A DNA stretch of 64,000 nt from Cannabis sativa (GCF_029168945.1 NC_083605.1:36283280-36347279), one strand, 5' to 3'; counted from the stretch's first letter, positions 37,169 to 49,896 are shown. Translations and numbers: made by a program. Notes: generated by a model from the sequence alone, not told the origin.

Positions 37169-37568
37169 GTTTGTCCCTCACTCTCTAGCTAGAATTTATT
37201 TTAGCTGGAGAGTTATTAATACCAAATTAGGTGTTGGCCAAGAGTTTTGTCTAAGTAAGCGTTGTACGCTTGTCTTGCTGTTTGAGACAAGAAAATAGTC
37301 TGAACGGTTCGAGCATGGTGGTTGGGTAGTCCTTGTCGCATGCGTGTATGTGGCTACCTTGGCCAATAATTTTTGTGTGATCAATTAGTTCTTCAAAGAG
37401 ATTCTTAACTAGACCAAGTCGTCTTGTTGGGTCAAATAAAAAATATTTGGCTGTCTATCTCAAAATATGAGATGAGAGTAGATAGACGTACATGTGTATG
37501 AGGTGTAAGTAAATAGACATTTATATGCATATATATATTGTAGGGAGATGGATATATATATATATATA

Positions 37569-38045
37569 TGAATGAGAGGAGGTAGACAGACATAATATAT
37601 AGGCATGTATGTAGATAATGGGAGGAGATAGACATATATATAAATTATGGAAGGAGGTAGACAGACATAATATATAGGCATGTATGTAGATAATGGGAGG
37701 AGAAAGACATGTATATAAATAATGGAAGGAGGTAGACAGACATAATATATAGGCATGTATGTAGATAGTGGGAGGAGAAAGACATGTATATAAATAATGG
37801 AAGGAGGTAGACAGACATAATATATAGGCATGTATGTAGATAATGGGAGGAGATAGACGTGTATATAAATAATGGAAGGAGGTAGACGGACATAATATAT
37901 AGGCATGTATGTAGATAATGGGAGGAGGTAGACATATATATAAATAATAGAAGGGGGTAGACGGACATAATATATAGGCATGTATGTAGATAATGGGAGG
38001 AGGTAGACATATATATAAATAATAGAAGGGGGTAGACAGACATAC
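37569..38045. repeat. 75-bp minisatellite in gypsy element, unit 2
   Basis: About six copies of a unit with aggaggtagacagacataat, catgtatgtagataatggg and atatataaataat. Because 75 is divisible by three, frames stay open across it (211 codons on the minus strand with a 25-residue YLLPLSTYMPIYYV-type repeat). I treat these frames as repeat by-products. Confidence 0.9.
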
Positions 38046-39272
38046 ATTAAGTGTTGTGAGGAGATGGACATTAAGTGAGGATCAGCGGTACCCACGAGCT
38101 CTTTTGATACACGCCTAACTGGTACTTATTAATACCAATGTGAGATAGCCAATTCATAGCTTTATGAGATAGAAATGTGTTGACATATATTGATGGTAAT
38201 ATATATATGTGCTGACATATATTGATAGTAATATACATATATATGTACTGACATATATTGATGGTTATAGCTTTGTGAGATGTCAAGATTGACATGCGGT
38301 GACATATATTAATGGTAATATATATATGTGCTAACATATATTGATGGTTCTTGTTTTACGAGATTGATAGATTGACAGCTTTGTGAGATAGGCATATGTA
38401 TATAGTACTCCTTATTGCATACTTGTCCACTGAAAAGTACCAAACCTATATTATCATTGTAGTAGATTATTATCATGTCTATCTCCATGATATATTACTC
38501 TTGTGTATCATATGTCTATTTCACAGATGAGTAGACAACTTGTCCGTCTTATTTGATGATACCTCTACAGTTTACAAGGGAGATAGACATATGCATATAT
38601 GAGTAATATTTGTGATGTCCGTATATACTCCAATATATATATTTTTTATGTGATGATCAGATGGGATGGGAGACACTTGTCACTCATCCAATGCTCCTCT
38701 TTGGTTATAAATATAGAGAGTTACTTTCACTCTTGCTCACATTTGTTGGAGCTCTTGGTGAAGTGAGACTTGGAGTTTTAGAAGGAGGCTTTCAAGAGGT
38801 AAGTTTTCTAAACCTTCTCCCTTGAATGTTCTTGTTATGTTCTTCATGTTCTTGTACATGTTCATATTTATTTTTGTGATGTAGATGAGTAAATATATTT
38901 TACTTGTTGTATATTTGTGTTTGTGTTTGATCTTTCATGGGTAGTAAAAATCTACATTTTACCGTTTGTCTTTACATAGTAGTAAGTGTGATTTGAATAA
39001 TGACTGTCTCCGGCTAGTGGAATATTGTCTCCCTTTAGTTAATTAAATGACCATAACTGGTGGTCTATTTAGAACACGTATGTCCAGTTGGTGAGCATTA
39101 TTATGGCGTCCATTTTTATGTCTAGTTATTTTTTTTTGCCACTTGAGCTTTGATATAGGTATATATACATATCTTTTTATTCTGTCTAGCCGGTGTTTTG
39201 CTTTGTATATGATTATATTTTTGGTGAACTCGCTCTTAGTCCAGTATCTTTGTTCTAGGTGGGTTTTTTGCT
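38046..39272. other. Gypsy spacer between 3' LTR side and antisense ORF
   Basis: Contains a cluster of gacatatattgatggtaatat repeats (38158-38350). A possible promoter for the antisense ORF lies near 38707 (ttataaatatagagag), followed by a CAAGAG|GTAAGT-like donor near 38797 and a pyrimidine-rich tract before ttctag near 39258. This suggests a leader intron of about 460 bp. Confidence 0.4.
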
Positions 39273-41302
39273 ATGTCTATGAGCAACCATGGTAGTTGTG
39301 CCACTTCGTCTAATAAGACGACCAGTTCGTCTGATGATCCTTCGAATATTCCTACTGGGGTGGTAGGTTATGTGTTGGATGACGGGTGTGAGGATACAGA
39401 TGTCTATTGCTATGCGTCTGGGGTTGGAGTAGATACTGATCGCCCTAGGAGTGATACTGAGTCGGGCGATATACTTTCGGGTGTTAATCCTAGGTCAGTA
39501 ATAACCTTGAATGACTTTCCGAAAATTCGTCGTCGTTATAATATTCCCATACACATTAGTTTGTATGCTTCGGCTAGCGGGGAACGGGCTGACTGGAAGA
39601 TACCGGGTTGGACATGTTTGTACAAGCTTCCATTTAAGTATGGTTTCAGATTTCCTCTCCCTAGATTGATGTCTGAACTATGCTCCTATCATGGTATCTC
39701 TCCCAGTCAGCTAATGCCAAATGCTTGGCGTGTTCTTATGGCCATAGAAGTGTTGACCGAAAGGCATAACATTACATTTACGGTTGCTGAAGTCTTGTAC
39801 GTCTACTACTTGAAAGAGCATCCACATGATAAAGGTAGGTACCAACTTACCGTTAGAAACGGTAGTGACCATTTGATTCTTGGCATTAAAGAAGCTAAGC
39901 GATGGAAGGAGGATTTTTTCTTTGTTCCTTTTGATGCTCTAGGATTATCGATTGATCGTGGGATTCCCCATTCGTGGTCTCCTGCTAGTGAGTGTCATAG
40001 TTTTGGTGTTGAATTACGCCCTTATTTGTTATGGTTTATTGATGCATGCCTAACTGGTTGATTTGTCTTCTTTGTAGGTAGGATTGGCCTTCCATTTAGT
40101 TGGGTGTGTGGGCAGGCGCCAGGGAGAGTTGATCAAGTTCTTCGAATTGCGGAGGAGGAGCGCTATTGGAACGTTCTATTGTCTGATTCTTCTCTTCGAG
40201 ACAGCACTTTATCGGATCACGTTCCCCGTCAACCCGAAGGTATATCTCATCCTAAGAATCGTGCTAAGTCTCAAGTTACTATACTCCAAAGAAGTTTGGA
40301 GATTTTGGGATGCGAACCTTTATTTCTACCTGAATTGACATCAGACGGACGAGATTTTGCAGATCGATTCATGGCCCAATCTTCTTTCACTCTTCCTCTG
40401 GCTGGTGACGCTGCTATGGAACATTTACGCTCACGCAAACAGAAGACTAGGACGACTCCTAGTGTTGAGAAGGAGGCTGTTACTACTGCTGCTCCTTCTT
40501 GTCCTTCTGCGAGGGCTCAGAAGAAGAATAAAAAGAGACCGTCTCCGGTTGAGTCGACCGATTGGTTGAGTAATACAGTTGATCTTTCTTTTCCATCTTC
40601 AGCGGCTGCACATTCTGAGTTTGGCCTACACCTTGGTGAGGCCAGTAAGCTATTATTTCCAGAGGATCGAGCTCGTTTTGAGAACATCGGAGAAATAGCT
40701 TCCATGGAGTTGTCCATCTCTCGCTCCTTTCAGGTATGCATGCATTCCCATGTTACAATTTATGTGTGGACAAACTCGCGATATTATTGTGTCTGACTAT
40801 TATGGTACTTTATATTGCATGACAGGGTATGCAAGGACTTATGTACGCCTTGGATAAGATTAAGAACATGAAGGAGCAAATGAAGGACATGAGGACTGAG
40901 CGTGATACTTTGCGCGGGGAGATTAAGGAGCTAAAGAGCTGCAAGAAAGAGCTTGAGCGTGTTAGAGAAGAGTTACGAACTCAACTTGATGCTAAGGAGC
41001 AAGATTCTAATCGTTTGAAGTCTGCCTTGGCTGATCTTGCTACTGCCCAAGCTCGTGTGGACATGTTGGAAGGTCGGTTAGTCGAAATTGGACTGGAGGC
41101 TGAGATCCAGTGTCGTGGAAAGATGGCGATGGAGTATCGAGACAACAAGGCCGAGTCTTGGGACATACCCCAGTACATTGCTGACTATGAAGAATTGTTG
41201 CGGATGAGGGCCGAGGAAGACGCTCGAACTAGCCAACTGGCTAACTCGTTTGAAGAGATGACTACGAACGATCTCCCGGTGGATGACTCACATCTTTCTT
41301 GA
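39273..41302 (+). CDS. Antisense ORF of Tat gypsy element, PF04195-like ('gypsy type transposon' domain), spliced
   Basis: Three exons join in frame: 39273-39987, 40078-40733 and 40826-41302, 615 codons in total. Introns are GTGAGT...TTTGTAG (90 bp) and GTATGC...GACAG (92 bp). Residues of about 95-235 match the plant putative gypsy-type transposon domain (YKLPFKYGFRFPLPRLMSEL, then SPSQLMPNAWRVL, VLYVYYLKEHP). The C-terminal exon is Lys/Glu-rich and predicted coiled coil (KIKNMKEQMKDMRTERDTLR). It runs opposite to pol and ends 622 bp from the pol stop. Such extra antisense ORFs are known in Tat-lineage elements; their function is unknown. The intact frame across three exons argues for recent function. 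Confidence 0.72.
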
Positions 41303-41924
41303 GTTAACTATATGTAAAGTGTTTTATGTTTTTAATGTTGTAATATGAACTTTTGTCTGGTTGGCTGACTTGCATGGGTCTGGTGCCCCATTTTCCCCTT
41401 AGTCTAAATGTTGGTCAGCCAAATTGGACTTAGACTTAGTATTTTGGAATGATGTTTGTTGTATGCGCTATGTATTTGTTGTAGTAACTGGTTTGGCTGA
41501 CTTGTATGGGTCTGGTACCCTATTTTCCCCTTAGTCTAAATGTAGGTCAGCTGAGTTAGATTTAGACTTAGTAGTTCAGAATGATGTTTGGACTATGTGG
41601 TTCGTTATATGCGTTGTGCTTCTACTTCAGTAGAATATTGTCTTGAATTTATTTTCGTTCGGTGGGTTGTCAAATGAAACTATCAAATGGATGTTGTATG
41701 TCAAATAGCTTGAATGACGCATTATCCTAAAATGGAAAAAAAATGGTTATGATAGGGGGCTGCACTCCGTAGAGCTGCCTACATACCCTTTCCAGGGATC
41801 AAGCCCAAATGTAGTTCTGTCTCCCTGCATGAATATTTGTTAGCAATAGTGCGTTGAGAAGAGTGGGTCTCGTAAGACCGATAAAGAAAACAAATGCAAA
41901 GAGAACAGAACAATAGTTTGGGGT
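41303..41924. repeat. Convergent spacer with 132-bp direct repeat and hairpins
   Basis: Two copies (about 41356-41460 and 41488-41592) of ttggctgacttgcatgggtc, then ccccttagtctaaatg, then ggtcagccaa. Inside each copy ttggctgac pairs with gtcagccaa. The region lies between the 3' end of the antisense ORF and the 3' end of pol, where termination of both transcripts would be expected. Confidence 0.65.
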
Positions 41925-44900
41925 TTAAGTGTGATACTGCTTTAGGTGAATAGCATTCCAACTGTTGTTGATGTCTCGTCCTTTGTCCGTTTGGATTTTG
42001 TAAGCTCCATTGCCGACTACCTTAGTGATCAGGTAGGGCCCTTCCCATGTTGGGGCTAGCTTACCTGCTCCCGCTTCCTTGGTGTTTTGAAAAACTCGAC
42101 GAAGCACCCAGTCTCCCACCTTGAATGACCGAGTACGGGCATTCTTGTTGTAATGCTTTGCTAGACACTGTTGGTAGGCTGCCATTCTTATAGATGCCCT
42201 TTCTCTTCTCTCGTCGACTGTGTCTAGTTTGTGGCACCTGTCTTCCCAATTTTGCATTTCTGTAGTCAGTTCATGTCTAGCTGTTGGGACTTCACTTTCT
42301 GTTGGTATGACCACTTCCATTCCATAGGCTAGAGAGAAAGGTGTTTCTCCTGTGGATGTTCTGGCTGTTGTGCGGTAGGACCATAGTACTCCTGGCAATT
42401 CATCGGCCCATCTACCCTTTGCATTCTCTAGCCGTTTTTTGATTGTGTGCATGATGGTCTTATTAGACGATTCTGCTTGTCCATTGGCTTGAGGGTATCT
42501 AGGTGTTGAGAAGCTTAACTTAATGTTCCAGAATTTGCAAAAGTTTTGAAAGTCGAGGCTGATGAACTGTGAGCCATTGTCTGTCACAATTTCTTTCGGA
42601 ATTCCATATCTACAGATAACATTTCTCAAAATAAACCCCTTAACTTCTTTGTCTCGAACTTGGTGGAACAATTCCGCTTCTATCCACTTGCTGAAGTAGT
42701 CGGTCACTGCAAGCATATATACCTTCTGTCCAGGTGCAGTTGGCAATTTTCCAACTATGTCCATTCCCCACTTCATAAAGGGCCATGGGGATGTGATCGA
42801 TGTGAGACGTTCAGGAGTCTGATGGGATACTTGTGCAAAACGTTGGCATTTGTCACACCGTCTTGTATATTCAGATGAGTCGGCTCTCATAGTAGGCCAA
42901 TAGTAGCCTTGTGTGAGGGCCCGGTGTGCTAAGCTTCTGCCTCCCGAATGGTTGCCACATTCGCCCTCGTGAAGCTCAGCTAGTATATATTTTGCTTCTG
43001 CAGGGTTAACACATCTCAAATATGGACCAGAATAGGATCGTTTATAGAGCTTACCTCGTATTATTGAGAATCTGGCTACCTGAGCCTTGACTCTTCGGGC
43101 TTCATTCTTATCTTCTGGTAGCACATCTTTTTCTAAGTACTCGATGATGGGCGTCATCCATGTCTTTTCGTTGGCGATGTCATTTACTTCTTCTTCTTCT
43201 TCTTTCTTCCGTACAATGAGGCCATTGGAGGTACACCATTGGGATTGTTTTGGGGCTGGTTGTCTGGATGGAAGACCCAAGGTTGGCTAAGGCGTCTGCG
43301 TGACTATTATTTTCCCTAGGCACCTGACTGACTGTGAACTCGTCGAAGGTCGATTGCAACTCTTTTGTTTTCTCAAGATAAGCTGTCATTTTGCTATCTC
43401 GGGCCTGATAGCTACCTTGCATTTGGTTGACTACAAGTTGTGAATCGCTAAAGACGTTGATTCTTTTGGCTCCCATTTCTTTGGCCAGTCCGAGTCCAAA
43501 GAATCATAGCCTCATACTCTGCCTCATTGTTTGTAGCTTTAAACCCACATCTGATTGCTTGCTCGATCTTCTCGCCTTGGGGTGAGGTTAGAACAAGTCC
43601 TAATCCGCTTCCTCTTACATTGCTTGAACCGTCTACATGTAATTCCCATGTGCCATTTGCCTGTCCCTCTGTAAGGTGGCAAAGTTCTTTTTCCGCTTGC
43701 ACTTGAGAGTTAGGTGTAAAGTCTGCAATGAAATCAGCTAATACCTGAGATTTTAATGCGGTTCGTGGCTTGTAGGAGATGTCATATTCGCTGAGCTCCA
43801 CTGCCCACTTGGTCAATCTTCCAGACAACTCTGGTTTATGTAGTATGGTCTTGAGGGGAAAGGTGGTGAGTACTGTGATTGGGTGGCATTGGAAGTATGG
43901 ACGCAACTTTCTGGCTGCGTGAATGAGTGCCAATGCTAACTTCTCCAGCTGACTGTACTTAGTTTCTGCATCAAGTAAGGATTTAGAGACATAATAAATT
44001 GGAAGTTGTTTACCTTTATCCTCTCTTACTAAGACTGCGCTGACTGCCGCCTCAGAGACAGCTAGGTACACAAAGAGGTTTTCGTTATCTTTTGGCTTTG
44101 ATAATAGTGGAGGGCTAGTCAGGTATTGCTTTAATTTGTCCAACGCTTCTTCACACTCGGCTGTCCATTCGAATGTCTTTGATTTTCTAAGTGTATTGAA
44201 GAAAGAGTGGCATCGCTCGGAAGACTTTGAGATGAATCGGCCTAGCGCAACGATTCGGCATGTTAGTTTTTGGACATCTTTGATGCATGTTGGTGAGGGG
44301 ATCCTTAGGATTGAATCAATCTGAGATGGGTTGGCTTCGATCCCTCGTTGTGTCACCAAGTAGCCTAAGAACTTGCCTGCAGTTACACCAAAAGAACACT
44401 TAGTAGGATTTAACTTCATGTTATATTTTCTAAGTATTTCAAAAGATTGTTTTAAATGATTAGTGTGCTCTTCTGCAACTAGTGATTTCACTAGCATGTC
44501 GTCGATGTAGACTTCTATGGTCTTTCCCAGGTGGTCAGCGAACATCTTGTTCACGAGGCGTTGGTAGGTTGCTCCGGCATTCTTCAGTCCGAACGGCATC
44601 ACCTTGTAACAAAAGATTCCTAGGTTGGTCATTAAAGTTGTCTTCTCCTGGTCTTCTGGATGCATAAGGATCTGGTTATATCCTGAGAAAGCATCCATGA
44701 AGCTAAGGAGTTCGTGTCCTGCTGTGGCGTCTACCAGCATGTCAATATGTGGTAATGGAAATGAGTCTTTTGGGCACGCCTTGTTGAGGTCTGTAAAATC
44801 GATGCAGACCCTCCACTTGCCATTTTTCTTTTTCACAATCACTACGTTTGCCGGCCCGATCCGGGTACTGGACTTCTCTTATAAACCCGTTCTCGATTAA

Positions 44901-45176
44901 CTTCTGGACTTCTTCATTTATTGCTTGGTTTCTCTCAGGGGCAAACTTTCTTCTCTTTTGTCTCCTGGGTGGGTAATTTGGATCTACCTGTAACCTGTGG
45001 ACAATAATCTCAGGGTTAATACCGGTCATATCCGCATGGGACCAAGCAAATTGATCATGGTTAGCAATCAAAAATTCAATAAGTTTAGATCTCATGTCGG
45101 GGTCCACCTGGGCTCCGATTTGGACTTTGTGGTCTGGGAAGTCTGGATGGATTTGGACTTCGTCTAGCTCCTCCAC
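41925..45176 (-). pseudogene. Gypsy pol: reverse transcriptase, RNase H, second RNase H, integrase
   Basis: From the right: an N-terminal part (DQFAWSHADMTGI), then RT with FMDAFSGYNQI and YIDDMLVKS (catalytic Asp pair present), RNase H (YYVSKSLLDAETKYS), and a second, archaeal-type RNase H (LHVDGSSNVRGSG, NNEAEYEA, FSDSQLVVNQ). Integrase has an HHCC finger ending CDKCQ, catalytic D, D and E in WGMDIVG, VTDNGSQF and GQAESSNK, and a GPY/F motif (WEGPYLI) without chromodomain. Frame breaks lie near 44858, 43490 (extra T in a T run) and 43205. It would copy and integrate the element. Not expressible as one protein. Confidence 0.88.
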
Positions 45177-45224
45177 ATTAGGTTGGTCAGATTGGGAGTT
45201 GGGTAGCTCTCGCTGCTGTAATTG

Positions 45225-46351
45225 CTATGACTGTGCTGGTTTTGCCTTCATGGTGGTTCGGTAGCATTCTCTTGAATCTTTCTGCTCCCCTCTAATTTCT
45301 TTCGGCCCCCATTTGGTTGGAAACCTTAAAGCTTGGTGGTAAGTTGAAGGTACAACTTCCATCTCATGGATCCATGGCCTGCCGAGGATGACGTTGTAGG
45401 CAGAAGGGGAGTCTATCACCAGGAACCTGGTGCACAAGTTGACTCCTTCAGCATACACAGGCAGCTCGATCTCTCCCGAGGTATTTTTCTGTTCACCACT
45501 AAATCCAATTAGGACAGTTGTATTCCTCATAATTTTGGATTCGTCAATTCCCATTTCCCTGAGAACACTCAAAAAAAGGATGTTAGCTGAACTGCCATTA
45601 TCGACAAGTATACGTTTAGTCAAATAGTTAGCTATATAAAGTGAAATAACAAGAGCATCATGATGAGGGTTAAGAAGCCTAGTTGATTCTGATGTCGTGA
45701 AGCTGATGGTTTGCTCCGGTAAGGAAGATGTTCTGCTGGTCTCACCTTTGGTCCAGTTAGCCTGATGTGCATGTTTCTTTGCAGCTGGCTGGGTGACTCC
45801 ACTTACTTCTGAGCCACCTGTTATTACGTTGACCGTTCTCTCATGAACAGGTGGCCTGGGCGGTGTTATGTCCCTCTGGTTGTCTATCGTGTCCCTCTGA
45901 CCCTGGTAAGTCTTCTTTCCTTTGTCGGTGAGGTGGTCGACTAAGTGGCCCCGTTTTAGCAAGTTGATTACTTCTAATCTTAAGGCAATGCACTCTTCAG
46001 TCCGGTGGCCATGGTCGTTGTGGAAGTCACACCACTTGCTTCTGTCCCTCTGCTCAGCTGGAGTCCTCATCTTCTCAGGCCACTTTACTTTGCTTCCAAG
46101 CCCCTTAAGTACTTGAACAGCCTCAGCAGGTGAGATGGACAAGTTGTACTCGGGCATCTTCGGTCCACTTCGAGGATATGTGTCAGTGGGCCGGTTGTAA
46201 TCCCTTCTTCGGTTCTCTGACTTGTTAGAAGTCGGGTATGGCTCAGACCGTTTGTCGTTGTGCCGTCTGTCTACTCTAGAATCTCTGCGAGTCTCTTTTC
46301 TTGGAGAGGAACTGTAGTAGTTGACTTCATCTTCTTCCCACTTGATTTGGA
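45225..46351 (-). pseudogene. Gypsy gag (C-terminal part) and aspartic protease, truncated
   Basis: Open from the junction at 46351 to the stop at 45225. A zinc-knuckle-like segment ([16 protein letters not shown]) is followed by a protease with [12 protein letters not shown] (catalytic Asp; DNGSS where D-S/T-G is usual) and the flap-distal VILGRPWIH. The frame extends upstream of the first Met into [15 protein letters not shown], so the true start lies in the lost part. The frame stops 48 bp before the pol frame opens. Confidence 0.82.
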
Positions 46352-46444
46352 ATCAAGAATTGAACCAATCAACTACTCAATCGTATCGACTTCAAACTTA
46401 TCAAGAATTGAACCTAAAACTTAAAATCAAATTTAAAATCTTAC

Positions 46445-46626
46445 CTTGCTAATGGAGGTGACGGTGGAGGCTGAGGAACGGCTTCGTGTGGTGGCGTAGA
46501 ATAGAGAAAGGTCGAGCTTCGGTGGTTTCAATTCTTCTTTGGCCAGGGCTTTATCGTTGTCCCTCAATTCCTCAAACAGAGGATTCAGAAGCTTCACTCT
46601 CCGTATCAAATCCCCGTTGTTTTCTT
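46445..46626 (-). pseudogene. U-box (PUB) N-terminal-like exon fragment, unit 2
   Basis: Same fragment as 21350-21533, with LIRRVKLLNPLFEELR-type core and SISK before a GTAAGA donor. One visible change (agt to aat near 46585). Follows the gypsy truncation point by about 95 bp. Confidence 0.5.
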
Positions 46627-48440
46627 TTTAACTTTATTTTTTCCCTCTTGTTTTATATATAAAAAAAATTAATTTCCCTCACTTTAAATGCGTTGTGACT
46701 CGTATCAAATATCAGTTAATATTAATATGATTTGTTTTATTTTTATTTTATTATATATAAATAATATTTTATTATTTTATTAAATAAAAATATAAAGTGA
46801 CCCATGAATTTCTCATAAACCAAGAATTTAGTTATATAGGCACACTTTATATAAAATAAATATATATATATGGCTTTAATTTAACATATTTATCTAAATA
46901 AGTTATAAATTTATGCAAAATTATCACCTGAATTATATAATATATTATGATCAAAGTATAATAATCATTACTTAATTTCTTATAAATGCAAATCACCTGA
47001 TGATCATTTTTTTCTTTACTGGTCAATTATTTCTTTACTTGTGTTGCCTTGTTCTCCAATATTCAATTTCACCTGAAACATATAATATATTTCATCAAAG
47101 CATAATAATCATCACTTAATTTCTTAACAAATAACTGGTAAATTAAGTGGTATGATTTTAATATCACCGAGTTCATATAATTAAATGAAGTTTTGATATG
47201 CGTGGACAAATTTAAGAACCTTCTAAGCTCTAACCAATATCGAGTATACATATAATTATGCAACAAATTATTTAAAATATTTATGTGAAGACTCGGTTAA
47301 ATTTAGTAAAAAAAAAAAAGATTAATAATAAAAATGGGTGGAGTCCACAAAATTATTAATTAGATATTAATTTGTTGATTGATGATGGGAAAAATTAGGT
47401 GTGGTAGAGATCTTTTTGTTTTTCAATAGTGACTTGCCGAGAATCAATGCATATGTCTCCGAGAAAACTAACGACATCGCACCAATAAGAATATGAATTT
47501 TTGTATTAATATTCAGTAATGGTGATTAGACCAGATTGAGATTGACTATATAGATTAATGATTTTTTTCTTTTTCAATTCCTCAAGATTCCTGCTACTTT
47601 ATGTTGTCTTTCCTGTAAAGACTATATATAATTTTCATGTTTTTATATTTGAATGTGATTCTTTTCTTTTGTAAAATGGGTTCAAAGCTTTCTTATGTTG
47701 GTGATCAATGTATGGTATAGGTTTTAGCACAAACTTATGGTTTCCTAGTTTGACCTCTCATAGCTTAACAATGTATTAGTGTCGTTTTAATATGTGTAAT
47801 AGTTTTAGTTTTACTTCTAATCCTTGGTTTCTCAGTTTCACTCTTGGAATATTGAGGCTCTCCTCTTCTTCACTCATTGTTGGATATTTCAGGTAGTATT
47901 TGTCTTTGTACTCTACTCTCTGTTGCAATGTTAGAAAAAAATAAATTTTATATATGTGTGTGTGTCTGTGTCTATGTGTTTGTGTATTGTTGAGTTATAT
48001 ATTTTTAGCTATCTTCTTTTGTAGAGAAAGATATGTCCATCCACTAATATATGCAAAATGAATTTATGTTATTTTGATGTGGTGAAAGTTCTTTTTTTGC
48101 TCTAACAAACTGAGAATGTTTGTCTTGTATAATTCCTCTTTGTATGATATTGCTCTCTGATTTTGTTTAATAAACTATAATATTTAGATACATATAATAA
48201 TAATCTCACCTAATAACTAATAATATTTTTTCTATAATTTTTTAATTGTATCACTTTCAACTAACATAGAAAAAAACTGACATAAAATTTAGTATATGTG
48301 TCTTGCACGTAGCTTTTTGCTAGTATACATATATACACCAGGGAGCTATAACATATTGTATATATGTATATATTTCATAGAAAGATGAGGGAGCCATGGC
48401 CCCTGTATAGCATAACATCCCTCCGCCCCTACCCTTAACT
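46627..48440. other. Block E non-coding stretch, unit 2
   Basis: Collinear with 21534-22711 and 25756-26389, without the CACTA-like insertion and without the 639-bp duplication. It therefore shows the pre-insertion state. No gene recognised. Confidence 0.55.
48297..48323 (+). mobile_element. Helitron-type 3' terminus, plus strand, unit 2 block E
   Basis: Counterpart of 26244-26270, CTAG at 48320-48323 followed by T. Confidence 0.45.
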
Positions 48441-49896
48441 ATGTCTAATCCAATTATATTACTCAGTGTATAAAAAAATAAATGAAGAAGATAAATCGTA
48501 TTGTTATTATACAGTAAAAACAATAAAAAAAATATTTTGATAGAATATTTTAGTAGAAATTAATAAATATCAATACAATCTATGATATCTATAGCATATT
48601 ATACTTACTTTTTATTTTCTCCCCAAAATCCCATAAGAAAATGAATGAATGTTTTGGAGAAGAAACTAAAAAAAGATATTTGATTATGAAAGATATCTAA
48701 TAAATTAATATTATAAAATGTAAGTTTATATAAATACTTGAATTTTTATAACATTGGAGGTTAATTAATAAAAGACTTTTGATATTTTTGAAAAGAGAAA
48801 AGTTAGCCATTAATATGGAGAGAGAATACCAATTCTGTTAGTTTAACTGTTAAAATTAACATAATTTTTTATTAAATAATTAAATTAAATTAATGAGGTG
48901 ACTGTAATTAATTGGTGGGACAGGATAGAGACAGTTGGTGACAGATGATTTTTTTCCCTTATTTGAAAGAACTTCATGCACTAACATATTCAAGAACGAG
49001 AGATACCTTAAAATGATAATGCAAATAATTATGATCTTGTCAATGATAAATTCTGCATTAAACTTTTAAAACCACAAAGTTTTAACTAATTGTTTCACTG
49101 ATGTCATAACCAATATCTCTATTAGAAAATTGATTACTGGATATATTATCTACAAACTTCTCTCCCCATAACAATAACAAGAATCCCAAACAAGAATTCC
49201 CAAATCGTAAAGGCTTTTTCAAAGGCTGGTTGTTTAACATATTTCCACCAAATTTCCATGAGCCAATCAAAAATTTATAATTGGAAAAAGTAAGGGTAAC
49301 AACAATTACAGTCAACTCTTTTTTTAACAGTTTAATTTATAAATTAATATTTTTTTTAATAGTTTCATTCATTCGGGAATAAAAAAGAATACAAAGAATG
49401 AGATGAGATTTGAAATATAAGATGACTTCTATATCATCAGGTTAAAATAAAAAATATTAATTTCAAAAAAATAATTAGTAAATATCATTCCTTTGATCAA
49501 ATTTAATGGTTAATAATTAAATACCGTGTATTTGATTTTATTAAGTTTATAAATATTTTTGATTAATTAATTAAAATTATATATCTATTTTTTAAACTAT
49601 TTTAAGTATAATAATAAAAAAAATATAGTTAATATTCACATTTAAAATTTGAATTTGAAATAATTGATATCTAATAATTCACTGCAAAAAAAAAATCTAA
49701 ATATAAAATAAATATTAAAACATCTAAATTACTGCAAAAAAAAAAAACAAAAGAATATTTCAAATTGCCGCACAACCCCATTCGTTTCCAAGTTGTTTTA
49801 ATAAATATTAAATAATTTTATAATTTAATTATTATTAGATAAAATACAACCCCATTACTTTCCAAGTTGTTTTAATAAATAAAGAAGAAATCATGA
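48441..49896. other. Block B and proximal block A, unit 3, non-coding
   Basis: AT-rich. Contains stretches (49470-49694 and 49581 onward) that are missing in units 1 or 2, so it is the most complete version of the leader. Confidence 0.5.

Larger units (their letters stand above)
36487..46351 (-). mobile_element. Ty3/gypsy retrotransposon, Tat lineage, 5' part lost
   Basis: A minus-strand element. Its 3' LTR is 36487-37168, next to a polypurine tract. Then come an antisense spliced ORF, integrase, reverse transcriptase with two RNase H domains, protease and the C-terminal part of gag. It stops at 46351, where block E begins abruptly (ggaatcaagaattg microhomology), so the gag N-terminus, primer binding site and 5' LTR are gone. 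Two RNase H domains, lack of a chromodomain and the antisense ORF point to the Tat lineage. Confidence 0.85.
30499..48440. repeat. Tandem array unit 2 (complete B-A-D-gypsy-E)
   Basis: B is 30499-31383, A starts at 31384, D follows 35107, a truncated Tat-lineage gypsy element occupies 36487-46351, and E is 46352-48440. The sequence matches unit 3 collinearly from 30500 to about 34976 and from about 35003 to 38482. The gypsy insertion point (after agataa) is the same in units 2 and 3, so these two units share a more recent common ancestor than either does with unit 1, where the kinase pseudogene continues uninterrupted at that point. Confidence 0.85.

Noticed and set aside
37569..38045. CRISPR-like regular repeats
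   Set aside because: Repeats are contiguous 75-bp units without unique spacers, and the genome is a plant's.
37460..38095. 211-codon minus-strand frame with 25-residue repeats (also 61266-61907)
   Set aside because: Direct product of the 75-bp minisatellite; no start context and no domain. Kept only as a low-interest note.
38562..38569. Alternative LTR end: cctctaca followed by gttt at 38569
   Set aside because: It matches the LTR terminus by sequence, but the adjoining DNA is not purine-rich on the minus strand, whereas 37169-37195 is. The 682-bp LTR is preferred.
41925..46351. Endogenous viral (pararetrovirus) origin for the pol genes
   Set aside because: Domain order protease-RT-RNase H-RNase H-integrase with an LTR and polypurine tract fits a Tat-lineage LTR retrotransposon; no movement or coat protein seen.
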